A stretch of DNA of 8,555 bases from Phycisphaerae bacterium. Its GTDB lineage: Bacteria; Planctomycetota; Phycisphaerae; Phycisphaerales; SM1A02. The notes under the pieces are model-generated. The model was not told the origin of the DNA. It made no database searches and was given only the letters and a program-made list of their open reading frames with translations. The stretch is taken from NCBI GenBank assembly GCA_018665385.1, contig JABJDN010000053.1, positions 1 to 8,555 of the forward strand. Direction: 5' to 3'. Of the stretch, positions 1 through 6,029 are shown in pieces. A program made the translations under genes and the position numbers. Each line of letters begins with the position of its first letter. Position 1 is the first letter of the stretch.

Positions 1-591
1 CCTAAAACAGTCATTGATATTGGTTGTGGTGATGGTCGAGTATTGGTGCCGCTTGCAAGTGCTGGCCATCAACTTACAGGAATTGATATAGACGAGCATG
101 CGATAGAAGCATGCAGTGCTCAGTGCCGTACGCAATCGCTAGAGCCAACATTACTCATAGGTGATGTGATGGATGTTCTGCCTTTGCCTGAACCAGTTGA
201 CGCAATTGTTTGTAGTGGTCAGACGTTTATGCTGTTTTCGGATGTATCAGATGCAGTGCATCTGTTGAAACTCTGCAAGCAATCGCTTGTGCACGGTGGC
301 ATCCTCATCATGGACGATATCCCTGGCGACTTATGGCCAGAAGTAGCGCAAGGTGGTTGGGCGAACGGTGTCAACGAAGAGGGAACAATGCAGTTTGTGT
401 GGGCGGAAGACGATGCCGTATTCACGATTCGCGAAGGCGTACAAGTGGATGAATCGGATTGGGACCTAAGGGACGACGAAGTCACTATGCGACTTTGGAC
501 TGCAGGTGCGTTGAAACTTGCAGCAGAGTTAGCAGACTTATCGGCACCAACTGTACCGGTTGCAGGGGCAGTACTGGTCATGAGGGCGTAG
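1..591 (+). CDS. Class I SAM-dependent methyltransferase, 5'-truncated by the window edge
   Basis: This is the last 196 residues of a protein whose start lies upstream of the window; the frame is open from base 1 to the TAG at 589-591. The visible part begins almost on motif I of the Rossmann-like methyltransferase fold, VIDIGCGDGR, with the glycine-rich GxGxG turn at visible residues 8-12. This is followed by the acidic motif II 'GIDID' at residues 27-31, whose aspartate normally contacts the SAM ribose. A motif IV-like strand, 'VDAIVCSGQTFMLF', follows about 35 residues later. Together these support SAM binding. The acceptor substrate cannot be told from sequence; small-molecule methyltransferases of the Methyltransf_11/25 type look most similar. 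The C-terminal part (from about visible residue 100) is rich in Trp, Asp and Glu and shows no second domain I recognise. The next gene on the same strand is 105 bases away, so co-transcription is uncertain. Confidence 0.88.
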   Translation, partial: PKTVIDIGCGDGRVLVPLASAGHQLTGIDIDEHAIEACSAQCRTQSLEPTLLIGDVMDVLPLPEPVDAIVCSGQTFMLFSDVSDAVHLLKLCKQSLVHGGILIMDDIPGDLWPEVAQGGWANGVNEEGTMQFVWAEDDAVFTIREGVQVDESDWDLRDDEVTMRLWTAGALKLAAELADLSAPTVPVAGAVLVMRA

Positions 592-653
592 TAAGGGTAT
601 CTAAGGGGTATTTTTTGTGAGTACATCTATTTCGGAGTGTTACATGGCGATAG

Positions 654-680
654 GTAAGTTCCTTTCCAAACTTTACTTAC
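654..680 (+). other. Weak hairpin in the methyltransferase-PilZ gap
   Basis: GTAAGTT (654-660) can pair with AACTTTAC (669-676) through one bulged base, leaving an 8-base loop. A 6-base alternative pairs GTAAGT (654-659) with ACTTAC (675-680). It sits just upstream of the ribosome binding site of the PilZ gene. It is AT-rich and has no T-run behind it, so it is not a convincing terminator. A leader structure or chance are both possible. The rest of the 105-base gap holds a short imperfect direct repeat, TAAGGGTAT at 592-600 and TAAGGGGTAT at 602-611, followed by a run of six T (611-616). I see no clear promoter in it. Confidence 0.2.
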
Positions 681-683
681 AAC

Positions 684-687
684 GGAG
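684..687 (+). promoter_or_regulatory. Shine-Dalgarno site of the PilZ gene
   Basis: GGAG within AACGGAGATT lies nine bases before the ATG at 697. It supports that ATG as the start. It is one of only two clear Shine-Dalgarno sites in the window. Confidence 0.6.
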
Positions 688-696
688 ATTCGAATC

Positions 697-1542
697 ATGC
701 CAGCGCAACGCTCACGTACATCAGGATGGCGACGGTGCCTTCAACAACTTGTCGATCATAAAGGATCACTGCAGATTGCTTTAGCCCCCAACGGCGAAGC
801 AGGGCATGATTTTATTTGGCGAGCAAAACTCATTTCAACGACTGAAAATGAAATTTTTGTTGAGATGCCCACCGCTGCAGGCGAACCTCTTCCTCTTGAA
901 AAAGGTGTTCAGTTGCTTGGCATTATTGCAATCGGTCAAAACCGTTGGATGTTTCGAACAGAATGTCTTGGCAGTAAGTCTTTCAGGTCGCATAGCAAAG
1001 ATGGGATAGGTTTGAATTTACAAATGCCAACAGCTGTAGAGCGTTGCCAACGGCGGCGTGATTATCGAATTAGCACAGATACGCTTGCGTTGCCAACGGT
1101 ATCATCGTGGCCATTACTTGATCCGCGGTCGGTTGTGTTGCCAGAACGCATGTGCCAGATGCGGATGGAACGATTTATTAACGGCGATAGTTCGCCAAGT
1201 GCAATGCAAAAAGACGATTGCATGCCAGATGTTGGTCCTGCATTCGATGCAACAATTGTAAACATTGGTGGTGGCGGTATTGGATTGCAAGTCCCATCGG
1301 GTGAAGCGAGTGGAGTAGGCCGTCATCGCTTGCACTGGTTAAAATTTCCATTGCTCGGAACTACTGGACCTGAACTTTGTGTGACTGCGAAACTAATGCA
1401 CTGGCATCTTGAAGCCGGCGGCACCACGTACTTGGGAATGATGTTTGATTTTTCCTACAACCCATCGCATAAACGTTTTGTGACGCAGCAAATCACGCGT
1501 ACAGTCGCTATCCAGCAACGGGAACAATTCCTCGCTGCGTAA
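697..1542 (+). CDS. YcgR-like PilZ-domain protein (probable c-di-GMP receptor)
   Basis: The 281-residue protein looks like a two-domain PilZ protein. Residues about 15-110 resemble the YcgR N-terminal beta-barrel ('GVQLLGIIAIGQNRWMFRTE' at 70-89). Residues about 115-281 form the PilZ domain. The two c-di-GMP contact motifs are visible. The RxxxR motif is RRDYR at 120-124, inside an arginine-rich linker just after the first domain, as in YcgR. The second motif, normally (D/N)xSxxG, is N-I-G-G-G-G at 189-194, with Gly in place of the usual Ser. The C-terminal end, 'YLGMMFDF' followed by a helix ending 'IQQRE', is typical of PilZ domains. About 64 residues separate the two motifs, roughly two to three times the usual spacing, so there is a large insert (about 130-185). 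YcgR relatives change motility or secretion when they bind c-di-GMP; the target here is unknown. No signal peptide or membrane segment is seen, so it is probably cytoplasmic. No flagellar or cyclase gene is adjacent. Confidence 0.8.
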   Translation: MPAQRSRTSGWRRCLQQLVDHKGSLQIALAPNGEAGHDFIWRAKLISTTENEIFVEMPTAAGEPLPLEKGVQLLGIIAIGQNRWMFRTECLGSKSFRSHSKDGIGLNLQMPTAVERCQRRRDYRISTDTLALPTVSSWPLLDPRSVVLPERMCQMRMERFINGDSSPSAMQKDDCMPDVGPAFDATIVNIGGGGIGLQVPSGEASGVGRHRLHWLKFPLLGTTGPELCVTAKLMHWHLEAGGTTYLGMMFDFSYNPSHKRFVTQQITRTVAIQQREQFLAA

Positions 1543-1569
1543 GGCCTGGCCTAATGTTGTCCTTCAGAT

Positions 1570-2835
1570 TTAGCGTTGTCTGCGCAAGATGCGGGTTTTC
1601 ACTTCTGACTCTACAGTCTCGGCTTGCGGGTCAGATTCGGCAACAATTCCACATCCTGAGCTGTATTCCATCGTTCCGCAAAAGGCACTTGGTGTCCCCT
1701 TCCCTTGAAACAATGCAGTTCGAATGGCGACATTTAGCATGGCAATCTTTCCGAGAATTCCAATTGCTCCGCAGTATGGACCGCGAGGTGTATCTTCAAG
1801 TTCGTTGATGATTTGCATGGCGCGAATTTTTGGTGCCCCCGTGACAGAACCCGGCGGAAACGTGGCGTTCAGCACGTCAATAACAGAAAGCCCTTTACGC
1901 ACTTTCCCATGTACCTCGCCAACGCATTGCCACACGGTAGGGTGTCGCTCAATTGCTCTCGCTTCTTGCACTTGCACACTCCCAAATTCACATAAGCGCC
2001 CCAAGTCATTTCGCATGAGGTCAACAATCATGTGCAATTCTGCAGCATCTTTTGCAGACTCAAGTAAAGTCTCTGGTGCGTCGCCTTCTGGTCTTGTGCC
2101 CTTCATGGGTCGTGTCACAATCCCGCGAGACTCTTCGTTGTACTGCATAAATAACTCAGGAGACATAGACATGACGTATCTGCCTTCTTCTGGAAACTCT
2201 AGCCATGCACCATACCACCCACCTGGTTTTTGAAGCATTGCTAAGGCTTGCATTCGAAGATTCCCGTCAACAGTTGCTGAATACCGACGCGTGATATTTG
2301 CTTGAAAAATATCACCCGCGTGGATATATTTGATGGTTTGCTTAACAGCATTTGAGAACGATTCACTCGAAGTTGAATCTTCTACATCGCCCCATGCCCT
2401 CGTGTGCTCTTTGCTTGGATACATTTCAGGCACTTTGCAATTGCCTATGGACCACCACGAATCACTCTCAGCGTCATGAATGAGGGCACACTCGCACCAG
2501 ACAAATTCGGCATTTGGCCAATCGCTTGCAGGGGCTTCGCCGCACTTTGGTTCTATCGCATACCCTAATTCGTAACTTATATACCCAATCCAGTTTGGTA
2601 GTAAGGTTGTTGTTCCACTGGTAGAGAGTTCATCTTTGATAGCACCAAGCGGTTGCCCCAAAGGAACTGTGAGTTTTTTGCCAGAGGCATGCCCAACGAT
2701 ACTCCATCGAGACCATTTAGAATGTCCACTGTTACCAATTAACGCAACCATAGGCGAATCATCAGGCCAGCACATCGCAACTTCGCTTGGCGAAGCGTGT
2801 AAGTCGTATAAAGGTTTTGCATCTTGTGGCAACAT
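1570..2835 (-). CDS. pabB: Aminodeoxychorismate synthase component I (PabB-like)
   Basis: This 421-residue chorismate-binding enzyme probably turns chorismate plus ammonia into 4-amino-4-deoxychorismate, the precursor of p-aminobenzoate and folate. The N-terminal third carries the family's 'WIGYISYELGY' strand (82-92). The catalytic domain (about 155-421) shows 'AGDIFQANITRRY' (173-185), 'TRPMKGTRP' (241-249), 'VDLMRNDLGR' (271-280), 'FPPGSVTGAPK' (326-336), 'RGPYCGAIG' (351-359) and 'GCGIVAESDP' (394-403). Lys245 in the MKGT motif is the residue that separates PabB (PIKGT, nucleophilic lysine) from anthranilate synthase TrpE (PIAGT), so I favour PabB; the Ile-to-Met change beside it is mild. 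No glutaminase partner (PabA/TrpG) and no PabC is in the window. It may use a glutaminase encoded elsewhere or free ammonia. The ATG at 2835 is the first start after an in-frame TGA (2851-2853), with no Shine-Dalgarno sequence before it. It runs convergent to the PilZ gene and divergent from ppdK. Confidence 0.88.
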   Translation of the reverse strand: MLPQDAKPLYDLHASPSEVAMCWPDDSPMVALIGNSGHSKWSRWSIVGHASGKKLTVPLGQPLGAIKDELSTSGTTTLLPNWIGYISYELGYAIEPKCGEAPASDWPNAEFVWCECALIHDAESDSWWSIGNCKVPEMYPSKEHTRAWGDVEDSTSSESFSNAVKQTIKYIHAGDIFQANITRRYSATVDGNLRMQALAMLQKPGGWYGAWLEFPEEGRYVMSMSPELFMQYNEESRGIVTRPMKGTRPEGDAPETLLESAKDAAELHMIVDLMRNDLGRLCEFGSVQVQEARAIERHPTVWQCVGEVHGKVRKGLSVIDVLNATFPPGSVTGAPKIRAMQIINELEDTPRGPYCGAIGILGKIAMLNVAIRTALFQGKGTPSAFCGTMEYSSGCGIVAESDPQAETVESEVKTRILRRQR

Positions 2836-2903
2836 GAGTGGTATCAGTGTTCAGGCGCGGGTATCATACGCTTTACTGCGCTAAATAATGGAGACGCAAC
2901 CCT
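2836..2903. promoter_or_regulatory. Divergent pabB/ppdK promoter region with a symmetric -10-like core
   Basis: All 68 bases between two divergent start codons must hold the control signals of pabB and probably ppdK. GTATCATAC at 2861-2869 is symmetric apart from its central base. It reads TATCAT on the plus strand (2862-2867) and TATGAT on the minus strand, both close to the bacterial -10 consensus TATAAT. Starting seven bases downstream of each would give leaders of about 20 bases for pabB and 30 bases for ppdK. Neither side has a good TTGACA-like -35 box at 16-18 bases, so the promoter call is tentative. A second AT-rich stretch, TAAATAAT at 2882-2889, is too close to the ppdK start to be its main -10 box. 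Confidence 0.35.
2890..2893 (+). promoter_or_regulatory. Shine-Dalgarno site of ppdK
   Basis: GGAG within AATGGAGACG lies ten bases before the ATG at 2904. It favours that start over the internal ATG at 2958 (Met19), where homologous proteins usually begin, so the basic N-terminal extension is probably translated. Confidence 0.5.
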
Positions 2904-5582
2904 ATGGCTACTGCTACACGACGTAAGAAAACTACAAAAAAAACTCGCACACCAAAAATGACGTATTGTTGGGGCGCTTCTAAAACAGAAGGCGACGCGA
3001 CTAAAAAAGAGTTACTTGGTGGAAAAGGTGCGAATCTTGCTGAGATGACTTCGATTGGCTTGCCAGTGCCTCCAGGATTTACGATTCCAACAACCATTTG
3101 TGAAGCGTATTACGATCAAGGCGCTCGTATGCCTAAGGGCTTAGGCGAAGCAACTGCAAAAGCAATTTGTAGAGTTGAACGTGAAACAGGCAAGATTTTT
3201 GGTTCTTCATCGAATCCACTTCTTGTCTCAGTACGTTCGGGCGCGGCTGTGTCGATGCCGGGCATGATGGACACAGTTCTAAACCTTGGTCTAACCGATG
3301 CGGCTGTCCAAGGTTTAATTAAGTTGACAGGCAACGCGCGTTTCGCGTGGGATGCATACCGAAGACTTATCAATATGTTCGGCGATGTAGTTATGGGAAT
3401 GGAGCACGAAGACTTCGAGGATGAATTTGATCTTGTGAAGAAAAAGTTTGGCGTAGAACTTGATACAGAATTGAGTGCAGAAGGACTTGAAGAAGTGTGC
3501 AACAGATACAAAAAAGCATACAAAAAACACGTAGGATCTGCTTTCCCGCAAGACCCATACAAACAACTTTCACTTTCCATCGAGGCTGTCTTTAAATCAT
3601 GGAATACGCACCGAGCAAAAAGTTACCGACAAATCAACGGTATCGTTGGGCTTAAAGGGACAGCTGTAAATGTACAGGCAATGGTGTTTGGAAACATGGG
3701 AACAGATTCAGGAACAGGCGTTGCATTTACCCGCAATCCTTCCACTGGAGAAGATAAATTCTTTGGTGAATTCCTTATCGACGCGCAAGGCGAAGATGTG
3801 GTTGCTGGAATTCGGACTCCAAAACCAGTTTCAGAAATGCCAAAATGGAACAATAGAATTTTCAAAGAACTCTTGAAAAACAAGAAGACTCTTGAAAATC
3901 ATTACAGAGATATACAAGATATTGAATTTACAATTGAACGCGGCAAACTATGGATGTTGCAAACACGCTCAGGAAAACGTACAGCAGCGGCTTCTGTGAA
4001 AATTGCAGTTGACATGGTAAAAAGTCGCCACATCAACAAGGACGAAGCACTACTTAGAATTCCAGCTGGCGACTTAGTCCAACTGTTGCTTCCAAGTTTT
4101 ACCTCTAAAAGTAAAAATAAAGTCACAACATTAGCAAAGGGCCTTCCTGCATCACCTGGTGCAGCAACAGGAACGCTTTCATTTACTGCAGAAGATGCGG
4201 TGAAGCGCTCAGAGGCAGGCGAATCGGTACTGCTGGTTCGAAAAGAAACATCACCAGAAGATATTGATGGCATGCATCACGCAGTTGGCATTTTGACCTC
4301 CACTGGCGGAATGACAAGCCACGCAGCTGTTGTTGCCCGTGGTTGGGGTAAATGTTGTGTTGCTGGTGTATCTTCGTTGCACATCAATGCTGCACGTAAA
4401 ACAGCCACAATCGACGGCAAAACATTCGGCGAAAAAGATATTCTCTCAATCGATGGTGGAACCGGCGAAGTAATGCTCGGTGAAGTAGAACGGCACGAAC
4501 CTACACTTAGCGGCGATTTTGAAACCATCATGAAGTGGGCAGATAAGCGTCGTCGAATGAAGGTTCGTACAAACGCCGATTCACCACAAGACGCAAAACG
4601 TGCACGCTCATTTGGTGCTGAAGGCATAGGTCTTACAAGAACTGAGCATATGTTCTTTGAAGGCGATCGCATTCTTGCAATGCGGCAAATGATTCTGGCA
4701 TCAACAGTCGAAAATAGAGAAAAAGCTCTTGCTCGTTTGTTGCCATACCAAACAAAAGACTTCACTGGAATATTCACAGCGATGAAGGGGTTGCCTGTCA
4801 CCGTTCGGCTACTCGACCCGCCGCTGCACGAGTTTCTTCCACACGATACATCTGGACAAAAAGATGTTGCGCATGCGTTAGGCATTAAACTGGCGCAAGT
4901 GAAGTTGCGAGTAGAGCAATTGCACGAGTTTAATCCGATGCTTGGCCATCGGGGTTGCCGCCTTGCGATTACGTATCCCGAAATCCTAGTTATGCAAGTG
5001 ACAGCAATTGTGAAAGCAATGATTGCTTGTAAGAAAAAGAAAATTGATGCACGTCCAGAAATAATGATTCCTCTTGTTGGCACAGTCGAAGAACTATCTC
5101 AATTGCGAGTGCTTACTGAAGAAACTATTAAAGCAGTGAAGAAGAAAGCAAAATACACAGGCAAGTTGAACATTCCAATCGGTACTATGATTGAAATTCC
5201 ACGTGCGGCTGTTGTTGCAGAACAGATTGCAGAAGTTGCAGACTTCTTTAGTTTTGGCACGAATGACCTGACACAACTTACCTATGGGTATAGCCGTGAT
5301 GACATTAACTCCTTCTTGCCTCATTATCTTGATGCAGCTATTCTTGAGCGAGATCCGTTCCAAACTATCGATTTCGATGGTGTAGGGTCACTTGTTGCTA
5401 TGGGTTGCCAGGGTGGACGCAAAGCGAAGCCGAAATTAAAAATAGGTATCTGCGGTGAACATGGTGGAGATCCAATTTCTGTTGGCTTCTGCGATACCGT
5501 TGGTCTTGATTATGTGAGTTGTTCACCATTTAGGGTGCCAACTGCAAGGCTTGCAGCAGCTCAGGCAACAATTCGTGCCTGA
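2904..5582 (+). CDS. ppdK: Pyruvate, phosphate dikinase
   Basis: The 892-residue protein matches full-length bacterial PPDK, which runs about 870-880 residues. The enzyme reversibly converts ATP, phosphate and pyruvate to AMP, pyrophosphate and PEP in the cytoplasm. It serves either PEP synthesis or pyrophosphate-linked glycolysis. All three parts are present. The N-terminal ATP-grasp domain shows 'LLGGKGANLAEMT' (37-49) and 'SVRSGAAVSMPGMMDTVLN' (109-127). The central swivelling domain has the phosphohistidine motif 'GGMTSHAAVVARGWGKCCVAG' (468-488), where His473 should carry the phosphate. The C-terminal PEP/pyruvate barrel has 'EGIGLTRTEHMFF' (573-585), 'GTNDLTQLTYGYSRDD' (785-800) and 'GICGEHGGDP' (848-857) with catalytic Cys850. 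No key residue is missing and no frameshift is seen. Residues 1-18 are a Lys/Arg/Thr-rich extension before the usual family start. The HIT gene follows directly, suggesting one mRNA. The PPDK regulatory protein (DUF299) is not in the window. Confidence 0.97.
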   Translation: MATATRRKKTTKKTRTPKMTYCWGASKTEGDATKKELLGGKGANLAEMTSIGLPVPPGFTIPTTICEAYYDQGARMPKGLGEATAKAICRVERETGKIFGSSSNPLLVSVRSGAAVSMPGMMDTVLNLGLTDAAVQGLIKLTGNARFAWDAYRRLINMFGDVVMGMEHEDFEDEFDLVKKKFGVELDTELSAEGLEEVCNRYKKAYKKHVGSAFPQDPYKQLSLSIEAVFKSWNTHRAKSYRQINGIVGLKGTAVNVQAMVFGNMGTDSGTGVAFTRNPSTGEDKFFGEFLIDAQGEDVVAGIRTPKPVSEMPKWNNRIFKELLKNKKTLENHYRDIQDIEFTIERGKLWMLQTRSGKRTAAASVKIAVDMVKSRHINKDEALLRIPAGDLVQLLLPSFTSKSKNKVTTLAKGLPASPGAATGTLSFTAEDAVKRSEAGESVLLVRKETSPEDIDGMHHAVGILTSTGGMTSHAAVVARGWGKCCVAGVSSLHINAARKTATIDGKTFGEKDILSIDGGTGEVMLGEVERHEPTLSGDFETIMKWADKRRRMKVRTNADSPQDAKRARSFGAEGIGLTRTEHMFFEGDRILAMRQMILASTVENREKALARLLPYQTKDFTGIFTAMKGLPVTVRLLDPPLHEFLPHDTSGQKDVAHALGIKLAQVKLRVEQLHEFNPMLGHRGCRLAITYPEILVMQVTAIVKAMIACKKKKIDARPEIMIPLVGTVEELSQLRVLTEETIKAVKKKAKYTGKLNIPIGTMIEIPRAAVVAEQIAEVADFFSFGTNDLTQLTYGYSRDDINSFLPHYLDAAILERDPFQTIDFDGVGSLVAMGCQGGRKAKPKLKIGICGEHGGDPISVGFCDTVGLDYVSCSPFRVPTARLAAAQATIRA

Positions 5583-5586
5583 CTTT

Positions 5587-5994
5587 GTGCCGACTATTTT
5601 TCAAAAAATAATTGATGGCGAAATTCCATGCCATCGAGTTTTTGAAAATGAACACGTGCTTGCATTTTTAGATGTTGCGCCATTAAGCGCGGGTCACACC
5701 CTGGTTATTCCGAAACAACAGGCTGCCTTCCTGCATGAGTTAACTCCAGAATGTGGTGCTGCACTTGGACAAGCACTGGTGCTAATTTCGCGTGCGGTAG
5801 TACAAGCAACTGGGGTGCTTGAATACAACATTTTGCAAAACAACGGTGGACGCGCAAATCAAGCAGTGTTTCATGTCCATTTCCATATTATCCCAAAGCC
5901 TTCTGTAGATGAGGGGTTAGGTCTTGTGTGGAAGGCAACAGAACGCGATGATGCAGAAGCTATGGCAACGTCCATTCGCAGCAATCTTTCGTAA
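5587..5994 (+). CDS. HIT-family (Hint-like) nucleotide hydrolase
   Basis: The 135-residue protein, at the usual length for bacterial Hint-like proteins, opens with the family's typical 'TIFQKIIDGEIPCHRVFE' (3-20). It then has 'AFLDVAPLSAGHTLVIPK' (26-43) and ends its core with the histidine triad HVHFHII at 96-102. The middle histidine, His98, is the expected nucleophile, and 'NNGGRANQ' (85-92) before the triad is also conserved. Hint enzymes hydrolyse adenosine phosphoramidates and related AMP conjugates; the physiological substrate is inferred from family only. No ATG lies at the expected N-terminus. GTG 5587 fits the family start best and begins four bases after the ppdK stop. GTG 5575 (139 residues, overlapping ppdK by 8 bases) and TTG 5551 (147 residues) are alternatives. 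There is no clear Shine-Dalgarno sequence, so translation is probably coupled to ppdK. Confidence 0.9.
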   Translation: MPTIFQKIIDGEIPCHRVFENEHVLAFLDVAPLSAGHTLVIPKQQAAFLHELTPECGAALGQALVLISRAVVQATGVLEYNILQNNGGRANQAVFHVHFHIIPKPSVDEGLGLVWKATERDDAEAMATSIRSNLS

Positions 5995-6017
5995 GAACCT
6001 TCCGTGGCCGTTGCCCG

Positions 6018-6023
6018 TATAGT
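6018..6023 (+). promoter_or_regulatory. Possible -10 box of the kinase gene (leaderless start)
   Basis: TATAGT, one base from TATAAT, ends seven bases before the ATG at 6030, so transcription would start at or next to the A of the start codon. The stretch between the HIT stop and this ATG has no Shine-Dalgarno sequence, which fits a leaderless message. No good -35 box is seen near 5994-6001. The element could be chance, with the kinase read through from ppdK. Confidence 0.25.
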
Positions 6024-6029
6024 GTCGGT

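Noticed and set aside
602..616. T-run after the methyltransferase as an intrinsic terminator
   Set aside because: There is no GC-rich hairpin in front of it; only a short direct repeat precedes the six T.
219..626. Minus-strand open frame (135 codons) across the methyltransferase
   Set aside because: It is antisense to a recognisable methyltransferase and has a low-complexity Ser/Thr-rich translation.
617..785. Possible small plus-strand gene starting at GTG 617, with AAGGGG upstream
   Set aside because: It would overlap the PilZ gene by about 90 bases in another frame and its product resembles nothing; the purine run before it is probably chance.
1541..1551. Palindrome AGGCCTGGCCT at the PilZ stop, as a shared terminator for the convergent genes
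   Set aside because: The centre is a single base, so only about three pairs can form in RNA, and no T-run follows on either strand.
1724..2233. Plus-strand open frame (169 codons) opposite pabB
   Set aside because: It is antisense to the conserved PabB catalytic domain and its translation shows no family features.
4277..5083. Long minus-strand open frame (268 codons) inside ppdK
   Set aside because: It lies fully antisense to well-conserved PPDK sequence, its translation is a Ser/Arg/Cys-rich composition with no recognisable motif, and it has no start signals.
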